In this document: positions 21,904 to 31,014 of the stretch, piece after piece | How positions within the stretch are numbered: the stretch's first letter is position 1 | Layout: each line of letters opens with the position of its first letter | From: Nitrospinae bacterium RIFCSPLOWO2_12_FULL_45_22 | Lineage (GTDB): Bacteria > 2-12-FULL-45-22 | Direction: 5' to 3' | Assembly: GCA_001803565.1 (NCBI GenBank) | Contig: MHDQ01000302.1 | Coordinates: forward strand, 1-33,248 | Length of the DNA stretch: 33,248 bases | Notes under the pieces: generated by a model | Seen by the model: the letters and a program-made list of their open reading frames with translations, nothing else | Database searches by the model: none | Told to the model about the DNA's origin: nothing | Program-made: the position numbers and the translations under genes

Positions 21904-21978
21904 CGTCCAGCCTCCTCCTCTCTTAAAAGACATCTTGTAACGGTTTAGCTAAGTAAAGTCTTCTTAAAAAATGGACCA

Positions 21979-22169
21979 AAAGAAGCGCAAAAAAATAAGA
22001 TGAACCACAAAGTCAAAGAACACAAAAAAACCGTGATCGTTCTACATGTCGGTGTCCGTTATTAACCGTTATTAATTGATGCGGACAGGGACAACGGACA
22101 CGGCATACACGTCCTTCGTGGCTTTGTGGTAAAAAATTTTATCCAAAATTTTCTTGTGCCTTTTTGCGA
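21979..22169. repeat. Nested palindromic element in a 321-base gap (no gene)
   Basis: Outer arms around GAAGCGCAAAAAAATAAGA and TTCTTGTGCCTTTTTGCGAC, middle arms ACCACAAAGTCAAAGAACAC (22014-22033 region) and GTCCTTCGTGGCTTTGTGGT (22110-22130 region), and a core with perfect 9-base arms GTGTCCGTT (22052-22060) and AACGGACAC (22093-22101). The rest of 21904-22224 shows no gene. Confidence 0.78.
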
Positions 22170-22224
22170 CAAAATTGTTACAATTTACCGAATTTGGTGA
22201 TGGTTTAGCCAGATAGAGGATTCA

Positions 22225-22719
22225 TTAGGGGCTTCCTTTGAATAATCTTTTTCGAAAATTTAATATCCCGTCAGCATCCTCTGGCTTTTTTTGTTGGGAA
22301 TTGGCCTCTATGCTTGCTGCTTTCTTATTCGTTGCTAAGTCTTTTTCTTTCGGCATCTCCATTTGCTGGTTAAGGTGTGCTTTTTCCTTCTTGTCAGGAA
22401 CAAGAATATTGACTATTCCAGTTATACCATTACGGTATTCTTCCAATGCGGATAATTTTTCCATAAGATGTTGGTATCGTTCTTGGGCCTCCAGTAATCT
22501 TTCGAGTTTTTCCTTCTTTTCCTCCAGAATAATTTCCAATTCTTTGATTTTGGCCGTTAGATTTTGGATAGCAAGCATGTTTTGTCCCGCTTCTCCATCT
22601 AATTCCGCTTGCTTGGAAGTAATCAATTGAACTACATCATCTAGCTTGGTTCTAACGTCATTCACTGAGTGATAAATGGTATCAAAGATTTCATCTTTTT
22701 TATCTAATTTCTCTATCAT
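22225..22719 (-). CDS. Coiled-coil protein of unknown function
   Basis: 164 residues, no signal peptide. Residues about 5-110 are charged and heptad-like (TKLDDVVQLITSKQAELDGEAGQ...IKELEIILEEKKEKLERLLEAQERYQHLMEKLSALEEYRNGI), indicating a long coiled coil. The C-terminal 50 residues are polar and lysine-rich. I do not recognise a family. The start follows AGGAGGGTTTT. It lies on the Tad strand, 311 bases after the TPR-LytR_C lipoprotein, so it may be the last gene of that unit or independent. The gap upstream contains partial repeat sequences only. Confidence 0.7.
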   Translation of the reverse strand: MIEKLDKKDEIFDTIYHSVNDVRTKLDDVVQLITSKQAELDGEAGQNMLAIQNLTAKIKELEIILEEKKEKLERLLEAQERYQHLMEKLSALEEYRNGITGIVNILVPDKKEKAHLNQQMEMPKEKDLATNKKAASIEANSQQKKPEDADGILNFRKRLFKGSP

Positions 22720-23030
22720 AAAACCCTCCTAGAGTCCTATCTCAGTCCTTTCCAGGGAGAACTTTTATCCGCTGAGGCCAAAATGAGACAAAAAATGCTA
22801 CCGCCTAGAGTTATAGATATCCTTCCTTTCGCCCAAAAAGCAGTTAATACTCTTAGTCAATAAAATTATCTTACTAACTTACCGCAGAGCACACAGATAA
22901 ATGTCACCTTGAGCGAAGCGAATGAGTTAGAGAGAAAGTTACTCTATGGGCCTCTCTACTCTATTTATTTATCGGAAAATATAGCGATTAACATTAGAAA
23001 AAAAACCCCGAAGGATATCCCCTGTCCTGG
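22720..23030. other. Gene-free spacer with partial repeat sequences
   Basis: No gene seen. It contains fragments that look like the repeat families of this window (an ACCGCAGAGCACACAGA stretch, then TGTCACCTTGAGCGAAGCGA near 22907) plus a tract AGAGAGAAAGTTACTCT. I see no clear terminator, although AAAAAAAACCCCG near 23005 lies at the end of the TPR-LytR_C gene. Confidence 0.5.
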
Positions 23031-24542
23031 CTAGGTCCTAGGGGTAAAAATATTTATCAGAGGTAACAGGTCTTCCCCCAGAAGCACTCTTATATGGATA
23101 TCCTTACGATTAGAGAAGGACTCTTGAAGCCCTTGCTCTCCAGGAATATCGTGGTTCATAACAACGGCCTGCTGGCCATAACCTTCTTGATAGAGGATCA
23201 TAGTATTTTTATGGCCAAAATGCTCGGCATTCGTCAACCTCGCTACCCGATACCCCCTGACTTTTAGGTATTCACTTACCCTGGAGGCCATTCTAGCAAG
23301 TCCATTTCCGTTAGATACTTCTACCCGGAATCCCTCCCCCTCTCCTGGTTGGTTAAGAGAAGCCTGCAAAATCGGTTTCTCTTCCTCTTTTTTTAATGGT
23401 TGGATATCTTCCTGAAAGAGATTGGCCAGGGGCAGTAAGTCTCTCCCCAGAAGAACTCTTATATGGATATCCTTACGGTTGGAGGAAGAGATTAAGAGTT
23501 CTTGCTCTCCCGGTATTTCATGGTTCAGAGCAATAGCTTGCTGGCCATAACCTTCTTGATAGAAGATCATAGTATTTTTATGGCCAAAATGCTCGGCATT
23601 CGTCAACCTCGCTACCCGATACCCCCTGACTTTTAGGTATTCACTTATCCTGGAGGCCATTCTAGCAAGTCCATTTCCGTTTGATACTTCCACCCGGAAT
23701 CCCTTCCCCTCTCCTGGTTGGTTAAGAGAAGCCTGCAAAATCGGTTTCTCTTCCTCCCCTGGGGTAAGAAATTCCAGGCGAGAGATATTAGGGGACTCTT
23801 CTATTAAGATGAAATCCGGTTCTTTTAGTTGAATTTCATTGATCGAGAACTCTGTAAGCATCCAGGATTCATCCTCGGCTTTTAGTAAGCCAGGGGCTAC
23901 AGAGATTTTATTTGAGAACGATCTTTCCGGACTAATGTTCCCGTCTGGTTGGGTAAAAACTTTACCCGTAGAAATAGGAGTTTTTGATTCACCTGATAGG
24001 GCATTCGGGCCTGTCCCCAGCTTGCTATAGGTAAAATCTAAATTATTACGGGTTCTTCTATTTTCTTTATCCAGGGATAAGACTTTTTTAAAGTATTTTA
24101 TTGCCTCCTCAAATCTCCCTTGTAAATAATAGGAATAACCCAGGTTATTCAGCACTGATACCCTCTTGGGATCAATATTTAAGACCAGGCGGTATTCCTC
24201 GGCAGATTCTTCGTACATCCCTTTAAGGTCATAGGTGACACCAAGACCATTGTGGGCCTCCAAGAAATCTGGCTTTAAGGCAATAGCCTGGCAAAATTGC
24301 TCCATAGCTCTATCGTATTGCTTCTGGCTGAGATAGTATTTCGCTAGCCTATAAGCAGCTAAGGGATCGTCCGGGCGAGTCCGGACTGACTCAATAAATT
24401 TTTTTACTTCTTTGTTGGTGATCCCATACTCCTGCTTTCCAAAGATATTTATTGGCAGCCAGCTAGTAAAAGTACGGGTAGCACTGCACCCCGCTATGAG
24501 TATGATTACTGTCATCCCCAAGAGATAGATTATCTTGCGCAT
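23031..24542 (-). CDS. TPR lipoprotein with two tandem LytR_C-type domains
   Basis: 503 residues. The N-terminus MRKIIYLLGMTVIILIAGC is a lipoprotein signal with lipobox IAGC. Residues about 55-180 contain three or four TPRs (AAYRLAKYYLSQKQYDRAMEQFCQAIALKPDFLEAHNGLGVTY... and NNLGYSYYLQGRFEEAIKYFKKVLSLD). A spacer of about 75 residues follows, then two LytR_C-type modules (FRVEVSNGNGLARMASRxSEYLKVRGYRVARLTNAEHF), nearly identical and 123 residues apart. TadD-type TPR lipoproteins serve pilus assembly; LytR_C domains are found in cell-envelope proteins (family knowledge). The start follows AGGAGGAGGAAT. It is the fourth gene behind TadC, with TIGR04073 in front by 65 bases. Confidence 0.85.
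   Translation of the reverse strand: MRKIIYLLGMTVIILIAGCSATRTFTSWLPINIFGKQEYGITNKEVKKFIESVRTRPDDPLAAYRLAKYYLSQKQYDRAMEQFCQAIALKPDFLEAHNGLGVTYDLKGMYEESAEEYRLVLNIDPKRVSVLNNLGYSYYLQGRFEEAIKYFKKVLSLDKENRRTRNNLDFTYSKLGTGPNALSGESKTPISTGKVFTQPDGNISPERSFSNKISVAPGLLKAEDESWMLTEFSINEIQLKEPDFILIEESPNISRLEFLTPGEEEKPILQASLNQPGEGKGFRVEVSNGNGLARMASRISEYLKVRGYRVARLTNAEHFGHKNTMIFYQEGYGQQAIALNHEIPGEQELLISSSNRKDIHIRVLLGRDLLPLANLFQEDIQPLKKEEEKPILQASLNQPGEGEGFRVEVSNGNGLARMASRVSEYLKVRGYRVARLTNAEHFGHKNTMILYQEGYGQQAVVMNHDIPGEQGLQESFSNRKDIHIRVLLGEDLLPLINIFTPRT
23047..23758. repeat. Tandem DNA duplication of a 369-base unit inside the TPR-LytR_C gene
   Basis: Two copies of a 369-base unit, in frame (123 codons). The block from about 23140 to 23390 is almost base-for-base the same as 369 bases to the right; for example CTCCTGGTTGGTTAAGAGAA occurs at 23342 and 23711. 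Differences cluster towards the unit ends. Confidence 0.9.
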
Positions 24543-24607
24543 ATTCCTCCTCCTCTTAGGATTAATTAAATAGTAATTACTGATAGTTGACGGGCCTGAA
24601 GGCCCCC

Positions 24608-24949
24608 TTAAAAGGCATACTCGGGATCAATAATAGACTCTTCACAACCCGGGAACGGGGAGGTAAAAACATCATAGACCCCGGCTGCTAAACGATAAAA
24701 CATCCATCCAGTTCCCACAAAGACTCCTGCTAAACCTTGAGCCGTCGTCCCCCAGAAAGTATCCCCATTGCGGGATAAAAGATACATCTGTTTTGGAATT
24801 TCGTAGGGAGAGGAACCAATATTGATCACCCCCCGTCCGAATTTCAGGAAAGGCTTATAGGCCCCAGGCATCTCCTCCTGGGCAAAACTCCTTGACATAA
24901 ACATAAATGGCACGATTAAAACCATGGCTATAATTAATGCCTTCTTCAT
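24608..24949 (-). CDS. TIGR04073-like putative exosortase-associated protein
   Basis: 113 residues from the ATG at 24949 (ribosome binding site GGAGGTATC). A signal peptide runs to about residue 23 (MKKALIIAMVLIVPFMFMSRSFAQ). The mature part has the shape I associate with TIGR04073: KFGRGVINIGSSPYEIPKQMYLLSRNGDTFWGTTAQGLAGVFVGTGWMFYRLAAGVYDVFTSPFP, ending with an IDPEYAF tail. The family is found in genomes with exosortase systems, function unknown (family knowledge). It lies 31 bases behind the membrane protein gene on the same strand. The longer frame from 25060 overlaps that gene and is rejected as a start. No exosortase is in the window. Confidence 0.75.
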   Translation of the reverse strand: MKKALIIAMVLIVPFMFMSRSFAQEEMPGAYKPFLKFGRGVINIGSSPYEIPKQMYLLSRNGDTFWGTTAQGLAGVFVGTGWMFYRLAAGVYDVFTSPFPGCEESIIDPEYAF

Positions 24950-24980
24950 GATACCTCCTTTCCCCTGTTCTATTGGTTGC

Positions 24981-26546
24981 TCACCCTCTGGGGCCTGAGA
25001 AACTCCGGGTAATGGCCTGACCGTTCCTTCTTGCGAAAATAAGGGTGGTACTATCTTCATAAACCTTCTGCCAATCAGAAGACCCTAATAGCATTGTTGC
25101 CAAAGGGTCTTTGGGGGGCCAGATGACCCATTGAACTTTGTATTTTGCTAAGAGAGAACCCCATCCTGACTGAATCAAAGTTATGGATAAATAATCATCC
25201 GCTACCTTCCCAGGGTAGACTTGCGTTCGTCCATCAATAAACACCTGATAGTCAGGATAAAGATGGTAGATCAGGTATCCTCCCCAGTTAAAATGATTAA
25301 ACATATGGCCTGGCAATCCAGCAGATTTGATAAATTCAACCGCCTGAACAGGAAACTCTTTACTACTTACTAAGGTAGGAGAGTTTATCAGAAGAATTGT
25401 TTTGCTAGCGATAAAGATTAGGAGGCCAAGGATCAAGCTTACATTCAGACCAAGGAAAAATGGCCCTGGGCTTTTAAATATGCCTGCGCGGTAGGCGGCC
25501 GGGTGAATAAAACGCTGCCAGGTTGAATGATCAATATGGGCTAAGTGATATCCCAGCATAATACTTACAATAATAGTAAAATAGGTGATATCCCTGCTAT
25601 GCGATAGGGCTTGATGAAGCAGCCCAATAAAGAGGATAATAGTAACAACATTAGGCTTTTTTCTGGATAAGGTAAATGCCAGGATAGACAACATTACCAT
25701 AAACTCAAATAACCTCATAGGCCATATATGGAAATTTGGGGATTGAAGCTCTTCGATCCAGGTAGCGGTCCACCCTGAGGATGCATGGAGGCATAGATTG
25801 AAAATATGGATATAGAGATGGTAAAGGTAAGGATTGACAAGAGGGGTAAGGAGGCAGAGAATATTGATGAGCAGGATTGTCTTCCTACGCCGAAACGGTA
25901 AAGGGACTTCTCCCTTATCCTTGACCAAAAGGGTTTCAAGTGAAAAGAAGGTCAACAGTACTAGTCCTATTACAAAGTAGACATGGCAATTGGCCCATAT
26001 CATTATGAGAAGGGGAAGGAGCCATAAAAGGCTGGGGTGTTTTTTGGCTTCTACCCGGAGGAGGAAAACAAATATGGCGGCGAATAAGAAAGAAAATAGT
26101 TGGGGCCTAAGGGTCCAGGAGGGTGAGGCATAGAAGGCTAGGGTGGTCAAGATAACTGCCAGCCGTAGGCTTCGGGTTTCCCGATAAATGGTAAGGTAAG
26201 CAAAAATACAGGTCAGGGTGATTAAGAGGGCTTGAAGTAAGATTAATCCCTGGCAACCAGTATATTTATCAACCCCATAAAAGATTAATTCCGCTAGCCA
26301 ACTATAGGCCAACCAGGGGTTTTGATTGGTGGTGAAGGAAAAAGTATCGGTAGAAGGTATCCCCTTTTCCAGGATAATCTGGCCAGCCCTCAAATGCCAC
26401 CAGATATCCGGGTCTACTATTGGCTGCCTTATACCCTGATAAAAGATCATCCCTAGCATACAAATAACCAGGACAACCTGGGCGTTTAGCCCCCCCAAAT
26501 AGGGGCTAATTCCTTCTTTGTATTTATCCAGAAAAGATTTATTCAT
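24981..26546 (-). CDS. Polytopic membrane protein, GT-C-like
   Basis: 521 residues with about ten or more hydrophobic segments. The N-terminal loop has VDPDIWWHLRAGQIILEKGIPSTDTFSFTTNQNPWLAYSWLAELIFYG, an acidic first loop of the sort seen in GT-C-type glycosyltransferase-like membrane proteins; WWHL.G is a common motif in such uncharacterised proteins. The C-terminus is a soluble domain (VSSKEFPVQAVEFIKSAGLPGHMFNHFNWGGYLIYHLYPDYQVFIDGRTQVYPG). GT-C enzymes add sugars from lipid donors at the outer face (family knowledge), so glycosylation of the pilus or envelope is an inference only. Its start overlaps the end of the TPR lipoprotein gene by 8 bases, implying translational coupling. Confidence 0.78.
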   Translation of the reverse strand: MNKSFLDKYKEGISPYLGGLNAQVVLVICMLGMIFYQGIRQPIVDPDIWWHLRAGQIILEKGIPSTDTFSFTTNQNPWLAYSWLAELIFYGVDKYTGCQGLILLQALLITLTCIFAYLTIYRETRSLRLAVILTTLAFYASPSWTLRPQLFSFLFAAIFVFLLRVEAKKHPSLLWLLPLLIMIWANCHVYFVIGLVLLTFFSLETLLVKDKGEVPLPFRRRKTILLINILCLLTPLVNPYLYHLYIHIFNLCLHASSGWTATWIEELQSPNFHIWPMRLFEFMVMLSILAFTLSRKKPNVVTIILFIGLLHQALSHSRDITYFTIIVSIMLGYHLAHIDHSTWQRFIHPAAYRAGIFKSPGPFFLGLNVSLILGLLIFIASKTILLINSPTLVSSKEFPVQAVEFIKSAGLPGHMFNHFNWGGYLIYHLYPDYQVFIDGRTQVYPGKVADDYLSITLIQSGWGSLLAKYKVQWVIWPPKDPLATMLLGSSDWQKVYEDSTTLIFARRNGQAITRSFSGPRG

Positions 26547-27495
26547 TAACCCTATCCTGGGACTGTTTTTCTTCCGCTCTTTTAAGGTTCTTATGAGCAG
26601 TCACGTATAAACTAGGTCTTAATTCAAGGGCCTTATTGAAATACCTTATGGCCTCGGGGTATTTTCCCTGCAGATAATAGATGTAGCCGATATTATTATA
26701 GGCTGGAGCTTCTTCCCCCCCCTTCTTGAATTCTTTCAAGGACTCTTCATATCTCCCCATCATGCCGTAAACCAAGCCTAGATTATTGTGGGCCTGGCGA
26801 TAATTCGGATAAAGGCTTAAGGCCGTTCTCAGGGGCTGAACAGCCTGTTCATATTGACCATTTAAGTAATAAGAGTAACCCAGGTTGTTAAGAAGGGATA
26901 TATTTTCCGGATAAATCCCCAATGCTTTTTGATAGCTATCAATGGCTCGCTTATGCTGACCCTTTCGGTTGTATATTACCCCAAGGCTATTGTGAGACCT
27001 CCATAGATTAGGTTGCATAGCTATGGCCTTATTAAAATCCTCCTCTGCTTTTAATAAATCATTTTGCGCCAGCCAGGCCGACCCCCTCCCTTCATGGGCC
27101 AGGGCTTGCTTAGCGTTAAGTTTCAAGGCCTGGTTAAAGACTTCGACCGCCCCTTCAAAATTCTCTGATTTAAGACAAATAACCCCGGTCTTTAGAAGTA
27201 CCCTCTCTTGCTTGGGATCAATGGATAGGGCCTTAACATATTGGTAGAGGGCGGCGCCTAATTCCCCATTTTTGTACAGTAAGTCCCCCTTCTTTTCATA
27301 CTCCGAGGGATTCTTCTTATTTTTCTCCTGGGTAGATTCCATTTCCCAGGCTATACTTTCTCTCTTGGTCTGCAATTTAATAAGTTCTTTTATATCACGA
27401 TTATTGGGGGGGGTATTCTGGGGTGAGATGTGAATGCAAGCTGATCCTCCAATCATTAATATAAGAACCCCGGAAACCCACGATCTAAGGAACAT
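26539..27495 (-). CDS. TPR lipoprotein (TadD-like)
   Basis: 318 residues. The N-terminus MFLRSWVSGVLILMIGGSAC carries a lipobox-like GSAC. A linker and a coiled region (about 35-65) lead into about seven consecutive TPRs up to the C-terminus, for example GDLLYKNGELGAALYQYVKALSIDPK, NNLGYSYYLNGQYEQAVQPLRTALSLYP and NIGYIYYLQGKYPEAIRYFNKALELRP. In Tad loci a TPR lipoprotein, TadD, follows tadBC and supports pilus assembly (family knowledge); position and domain fit, but TPRs diverge too quickly to prove orthology. It starts 57 bases after TadC's stop and overlaps the membrane protein gene by 8 bases. A second TPR lipoprotein sits at 23031. Confidence 0.82.
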   Translation of the reverse strand: MFLRSWVSGVLILMIGGSACIHISPQNTPPNNRDIKELIKLQTKRESIAWEMESTQEKNKKNPSEYEKKGDLLYKNGELGAALYQYVKALSIDPKQERVLLKTGVICLKSENFEGAVEVFNQALKLNAKQALAHEGRGSAWLAQNDLLKAEEDFNKAIAMQPNLWRSHNSLGVIYNRKGQHKRAIDSYQKALGIYPENISLLNNLGYSYYLNGQYEQAVQPLRTALSLYPNYRQAHNNLGLVYGMMGRYEESLKEFKKGGEEAPAYNNIGYIYYLQGKYPEAIRYFNKALELRPSLYVTAHKNLKRAEEKQSQDRVNE

Positions 27496-27552
27496 CTTGT
27501 ACCCTTTCAGCCATTTTAACAGAGATACTTTGACGGTTAGGTTACTTCAGGA

Positions 27553-28533
27553 TTATGGTTGCATAAAGGTTCGAAATACTGCGATGAGAGGGGGCCCTAA
27601 AATAACAATAAATAGACTAGGAAAAATAAAAAGCGCCAGGGGAAAGATGAGCTTTACCGGAATTTTAGCGGCTTTTTCCTCTGCCCTTAGCTGCCTTTTT
27701 GTTCTAAGTACATCGGAATGCACCCTCAAAGATTGGGCAATACTGGTACCAAAGCGATCTGCCTGGATTAACATAGTTACTAATGACTCCACATCTTCCA
27801 CCCCCGTCCTCCAGGCCAGGTTTTTCATAGCATCTTCCCTAAGTTTGCCCGCGCGCAATTCAAGATTAAGTAAATAGAATTCCTCGGCTAGGGGTCTACT
27901 GGTTAATCTTATCTCCTCCCCTACCCGGAGGATGGCAGCATCTAACCCCAGCCCGGCTTCAACACAAACTACCATCAGGTCCAGGGCATCTGGAAAGGCA
28001 TTAGTGACATCCCTTTGGCGCCCTGAAGTTTTCCATTTCAAATAGATAGTTGGCAAATAATAACCCAAAGCTGCCAGAAAAAAGGCAACGAATAAAAGTT
28101 CTTCGGGAGAAATTTTTCCATAGAAGACCTTACTGAATAAAAATAGCCCCGGAAATAACAAGGTTAAGAGGGCCTTAATCCCGTAAAAGATGCCTATTGC
28201 CTCATTTCTCCTAAACCCTGCATTGACCAACCTTTTTCTGGTAATAGACCTTCTCCATTCATCCTTAGGAACGGCTAATTTCCCCAGAGGGGTGAGGATC
28301 TTTTTTACAACTACTGAATCTTCCCGGAGGAAGGCCTTGGCATATGAGGTTCTTGGAGGCGAGGAATTGCTAGAGATGCGCTTCCAGCGCTTGGTTAAAG
28401 GGTCTCTTCTTCCCAGCGTAATAATTAAGAGAAATACCCCCATAAAGCTCAGAAATATTAATATTATAATGGATAGGTAATAATAATCGGTTTCTGACAT
28501 TATACCCTGGACGAAATCTATTAAATTATCCAT
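27553..28533 (-). CDS. tadC: TadC, Flp pilus inner-membrane platform protein
   Basis: 326 residues of the type II secretion GspF-like fold. The N-terminal membrane segment (YYYLSIIILIFLSFMGVFLLIITLG) is followed by a cytoplasmic part and a second hydrophobic pair (LLTLLFPGLFLFSKVF, LLFVAFFLAALGYYLPTIYL). The GspF-type loop reads NAFPDALDLMVVCVEAGLGLDAAILRVGEEI and the second motif VESLVTMLIQADRFGTSIAQSLRVHSDVLRTKRQLRAEEKAAKIPVKLIFPLALFIFPSLFIVILGP. TadB and TadC form the platform driven by CpaF/TadA (family knowledge). It follows tadB by 17 bases and has a GGAGACAAGG ribosome binding site. A TPR lipoprotein gene begins 57 bases downstream. Confidence 0.92.
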   Translation of the reverse strand: MDNLIDFVQGIMSETDYYYLSIIILIFLSFMGVFLLIITLGRRDPLTKRWKRISSNSSPPRTSYAKAFLREDSVVVKKILTPLGKLAVPKDEWRRSITRKRLVNAGFRRNEAIGIFYGIKALLTLLFPGLFLFSKVFYGKISPEELLFVAFFLAALGYYLPTIYLKWKTSGRQRDVTNAFPDALDLMVVCVEAGLGLDAAILRVGEEIRLTSRPLAEEFYLLNLELRAGKLREDAMKNLAWRTGVEDVESLVTMLIQADRFGTSIAQSLRVHSDVLRTKRQLRAEEKAAKIPVKLIFPLALFIFPSLFIVILGPPLIAVFRTFMQP

Positions 28534-28550
28534 CCTTGTCTCCCCAACCC

Positions 28551-29525
28551 TTAAACTTCAATCTTGATGATTCTCCACATAGAGAAAATGCCAAAGCCCA
28601 TAAGGATTAACCCGGTATATATTAAATAAGGCCCAATGGGGTCTTTGAGGAGAGGAGAGGTAAAATCAGGGAAAAGGAAGGACAGGATAGCTGCCAGAAA
28701 AAATGGCAGGAGGGTTAATATCCAACCGGTTAACTTTCCCTGGGCTGCCAGGACCCTTATTTTCCCAAATAGCTTAAACCTCTCCCGGATAACATAGCTG
28801 GTTTTTTCTAATATCTCGGCTAGATTCCCCCCACTTTCTCGCTGAATAATTACCGCAATAGTAAAATATTTCAAATGCATAGAATCCCAGCGGAAGGATA
28901 AATTCTCTAAGGCCTCTTTGACAGAAAGGCCAAAATTAATCTCATCGAAGGTAGTACCAAATTCTGACCCAATCGGGTCCGACATTTCTTCCGCTATCAT
29001 TTGCAAGGCTCGGCTGAAGGCGTGGCCAGACCTCAAGGCTCGGACTATCAAATCCAGGGCATCGGGAAGCTGGGCTTCGAAGCGATTTAACCTCCTCTTT
29101 CTTGCATATAGCAAGTATAAAAAGGGGAGGACCCCAAAACCTAACACTCCTATCCCCTTGAGGATAATCTGTCTTCGGAAAAACCACCAGCCCGCAAGGG
29201 CCCCCACTATACTGAACAGCAAGGATAATACCAGAAATTGGTGAACATTAATATTAGTCCCGGATTGGACTATTAGCCGGTCAAGCCTCCCGATCCTTGG
29301 AATCCTCAACAGTAACCGGTGGATATAAGGCATTCCACTTAAATCACGCCTCCTCAAAATATTAGTACGATTACTCCCCTTTACCCCTCCGGCGGATAGC
29401 AGCCTTAGACGTTTATTGATTTTTTGGCTCCCAGGGTCTCTCAGATTTTTCCAGCTTAGATAAAGCAGATCTATAAGCAAAAAGGCGGCCAAAAACATTA
29501 GCATGGCAATAATATACAAAAGCAT
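28551..29525 (-). CDS. tadB: TadB, Flp pilus inner-membrane platform protein
   Basis: 324 residues, GspF-like. Membrane segments lie at residues 1-20 (LLYIIAMLMFLAAFLLIDLLYL), about 95-140 and about 265-320. The conserved loop is AQLPDALDLIVRALRSGHAFSRALQMIAEEMSDPIGSEF, followed by ALENLSFRWDSMHLKYFTIAVIIQRESGGNLAEILEKTSYVIRERFKLFGKIRVLAAQGKLTGWILTLLPFFLA. These are TadB hallmarks. It partners TadC and the ATPase CpaF at 29641 in pushing Flp pilin out of the inner membrane (family knowledge). The start follows GGAAGGG. A 115-base gap separates it from cpaF and holds an AGCTGAAAGCTGA tract but no clear terminator. Confidence 0.92.
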   Translation of the reverse strand: MLLYIIAMLMFLAAFLLIDLLYLSWKNLRDPGSQKINKRLRLLSAGGVKGSNRTNILRRRDLSGMPYIHRLLLRIPRIGRLDRLIVQSGTNINVHQFLVLSLLFSIVGALAGWWFFRRQIILKGIGVLGFGVLPFLYLLYARKRRLNRFEAQLPDALDLIVRALRSGHAFSRALQMIAEEMSDPIGSEFGTTFDEINFGLSVKEALENLSFRWDSMHLKYFTIAVIIQRESGGNLAEILEKTSYVIRERFKLFGKIRVLAAQGKLTGWILTLLPFFLAAILSFLFPDFTSPLLKDPIGPYLIYTGLILMGFGIFSMWRIIKIEV

Positions 29526-29640
29526 TCTATTACCCTTCCTTTATTAGTAAGCCTTCCATCGTCAGCATCCCCATCACCTAACACCCGATAGCTCTGACCC
29601 ATTTTAGCTGAAAGCTGACGTCAGATAACTGGACGCTTAC

Positions 29641-31014
29641 CTAAAATTTATGTTTATATAATTCATATCCTTCAAAAATTTCCGGATCAATCTTTATTCC
29701 ATAACTCTCCATACGCTGCAAAAATTTTGGTCTTATCCCCGTAGTCCGGAATTGTCCCTGGACAGCTCCATCCGGGGAGATTCCCGTCTGTTGGTAAGAG
29801 AATATCTCTTGCATGGTAATAATATCTCCCTCCATCCCGGTGATTTCCTGGATACTGGTTACTTTTCTATTGCCGTCACTTAGTCTGCTAGTCTGGATTA
29901 CTACCTCCAGGGCGGAGGAGATATATTGCCGTAATGTCTTGGTAGGCAGGTCAAAACCCGACATAGCAACCATGGTCTCCACTCGACTTAAGGCATCCCG
30001 GGCAGCATTAGCATGAATAGTAGTTAATGATCCATCATGCCCAGTATTCATCGCCTGCAACATATCTAATGCCTCAGCACCTCTCACTTCTCCTACAATT
30101 ATCCTATCAGGACGCATCCGGAGGCTATTTATGACCAGATCGTGTTGGGTGACCGCCCCTTTCCCTTCGATATTGGGCGGCCTTGTCTCTAAGCGCACCA
30201 CATGCTCTTGTTGGAGCTGGATCTCAGCGCTATCTTCAATTGTAACTATTCTCTCATCCGAAGGGATAAAATTTGATAGGACATTCAATAAGGTGGTTTT
30301 ACCTGATCCTGTGCCACCAGAAATAAGGATATTGAGCCGGGACCGTACCATCCCTTTCAGTAACTCGGCCATAGCCGGGGTAATACTTTTGAGCTCTATC
30401 AAGTCGTTCATTTTAAGGGGGTCCCGGGCAAACTTCCTGATAGATAGAATAGGACCGTCCAGGGCCAGAGGCGGTATGATGGCATTCACCCTGGAGCCAT
30501 CAGCTAAACGGGCATCTACCATAGGGCAGGATTCGTCCACCCGCCTGCCTATGGTTGATACAATCTTATCAATGATCTTCATCAGGTGGGAATCGTCCTT
30601 AAATCTACTATCAGTTACTTCAAGTTTGCCAAATCTCTCTACATAGACCTGATTGTAAGTATTAACCAGAATATCAGAGATAGTGGGATCTTGCAGTAAA
30701 GGTTCTAAGGGGCCCAGGCCCATTACTTCATGCTGGACTTCTCGAATGATCTTCTCCCTTTCCAGAAGACTAAGGGGGGTGGTTTCTTCCCATAAGATCC
30801 GTTCTACTAAATCCTTTATCTCTCTTAACAACTGAGCTTCATCAATGGTATCTATCAAGGATAGGTCTATCATATCAAGTAGTTTATGGTGAATCCGGGA
30901 CTTCATCTCCTGATAAGTAGAATCCGCTACCGGTTTGAGGGGTTTCTTTCTTAGCATAAGGGTATTAGATGACAAGCTGTTAATATTCCCTAAACGCTCT
31001 TTTAAGGCCACCAT
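29641..31014 (-). CDS. cpaF: CpaF/TadA pilus secretion ATPase
   Basis: 457 residues of the VirB11/GspE-type ATPase family. Walker A is [12 protein letters not shown], followed by the Asp box [12 protein letters not shown], an aspartate/glutamate switch [40 protein letters not shown] (Walker B region and His box) and the N-terminal domain [32 protein letters not shown] typical of CpaF. The enzyme powers Flp pilus assembly (family knowledge). Its start overlaps the cpaE stop (TAATG), so the two are translationally coupled. The N-terminal 40 residues are variable. It lies in the usual cpaE-cpaF-tadB-tadC order. Confidence 0.95.
   Translation of the reverse strand: MVALKERLGNINSLSSNTLMLRKKPLKPVADSTYQEMKSRIHHKLLDMIDLSLIDTIDEAQLLREIKDLVERILWEETTPLSLLEREKIIREVQHEVMGLGPLEPLLQDPTISDILVNTYNQVYVERFGKLEVTDSRFKDDSHLMKIIDKIVSTIGRRVDESCPMVDARLADGSRVNAIIPPLALDGPILSIRKFARDPLKMNDLIELKSITPAMAELLKGMVRSRLNILISGGTGSGKTTLLNVLSNFIPSDERIVTIEDSAEIQLQQEHVVRLETRPPNIEGKGAVTQHDLVINSLRMRPDRIIVGEVRGAEALDMLQAMNTGHDGSLTTIHANAARDALSRVETMVAMSGFDLPTKTLRQYISSALEVVIQTSRLSDGNRKVTSIQEITGMEGDIITMQEIFSYQQTGISPDGAVQGQFRTTGIRPKFLQRMESYGIKIDPEIFEGYELYKHKF

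Noticed and set aside
24950-25060. Longer start for the TIGR04073-like protein
   Set aside because: It overlaps the upstream membrane protein gene and would bury the signal peptide; the ATG at 24949 has GGAGG.
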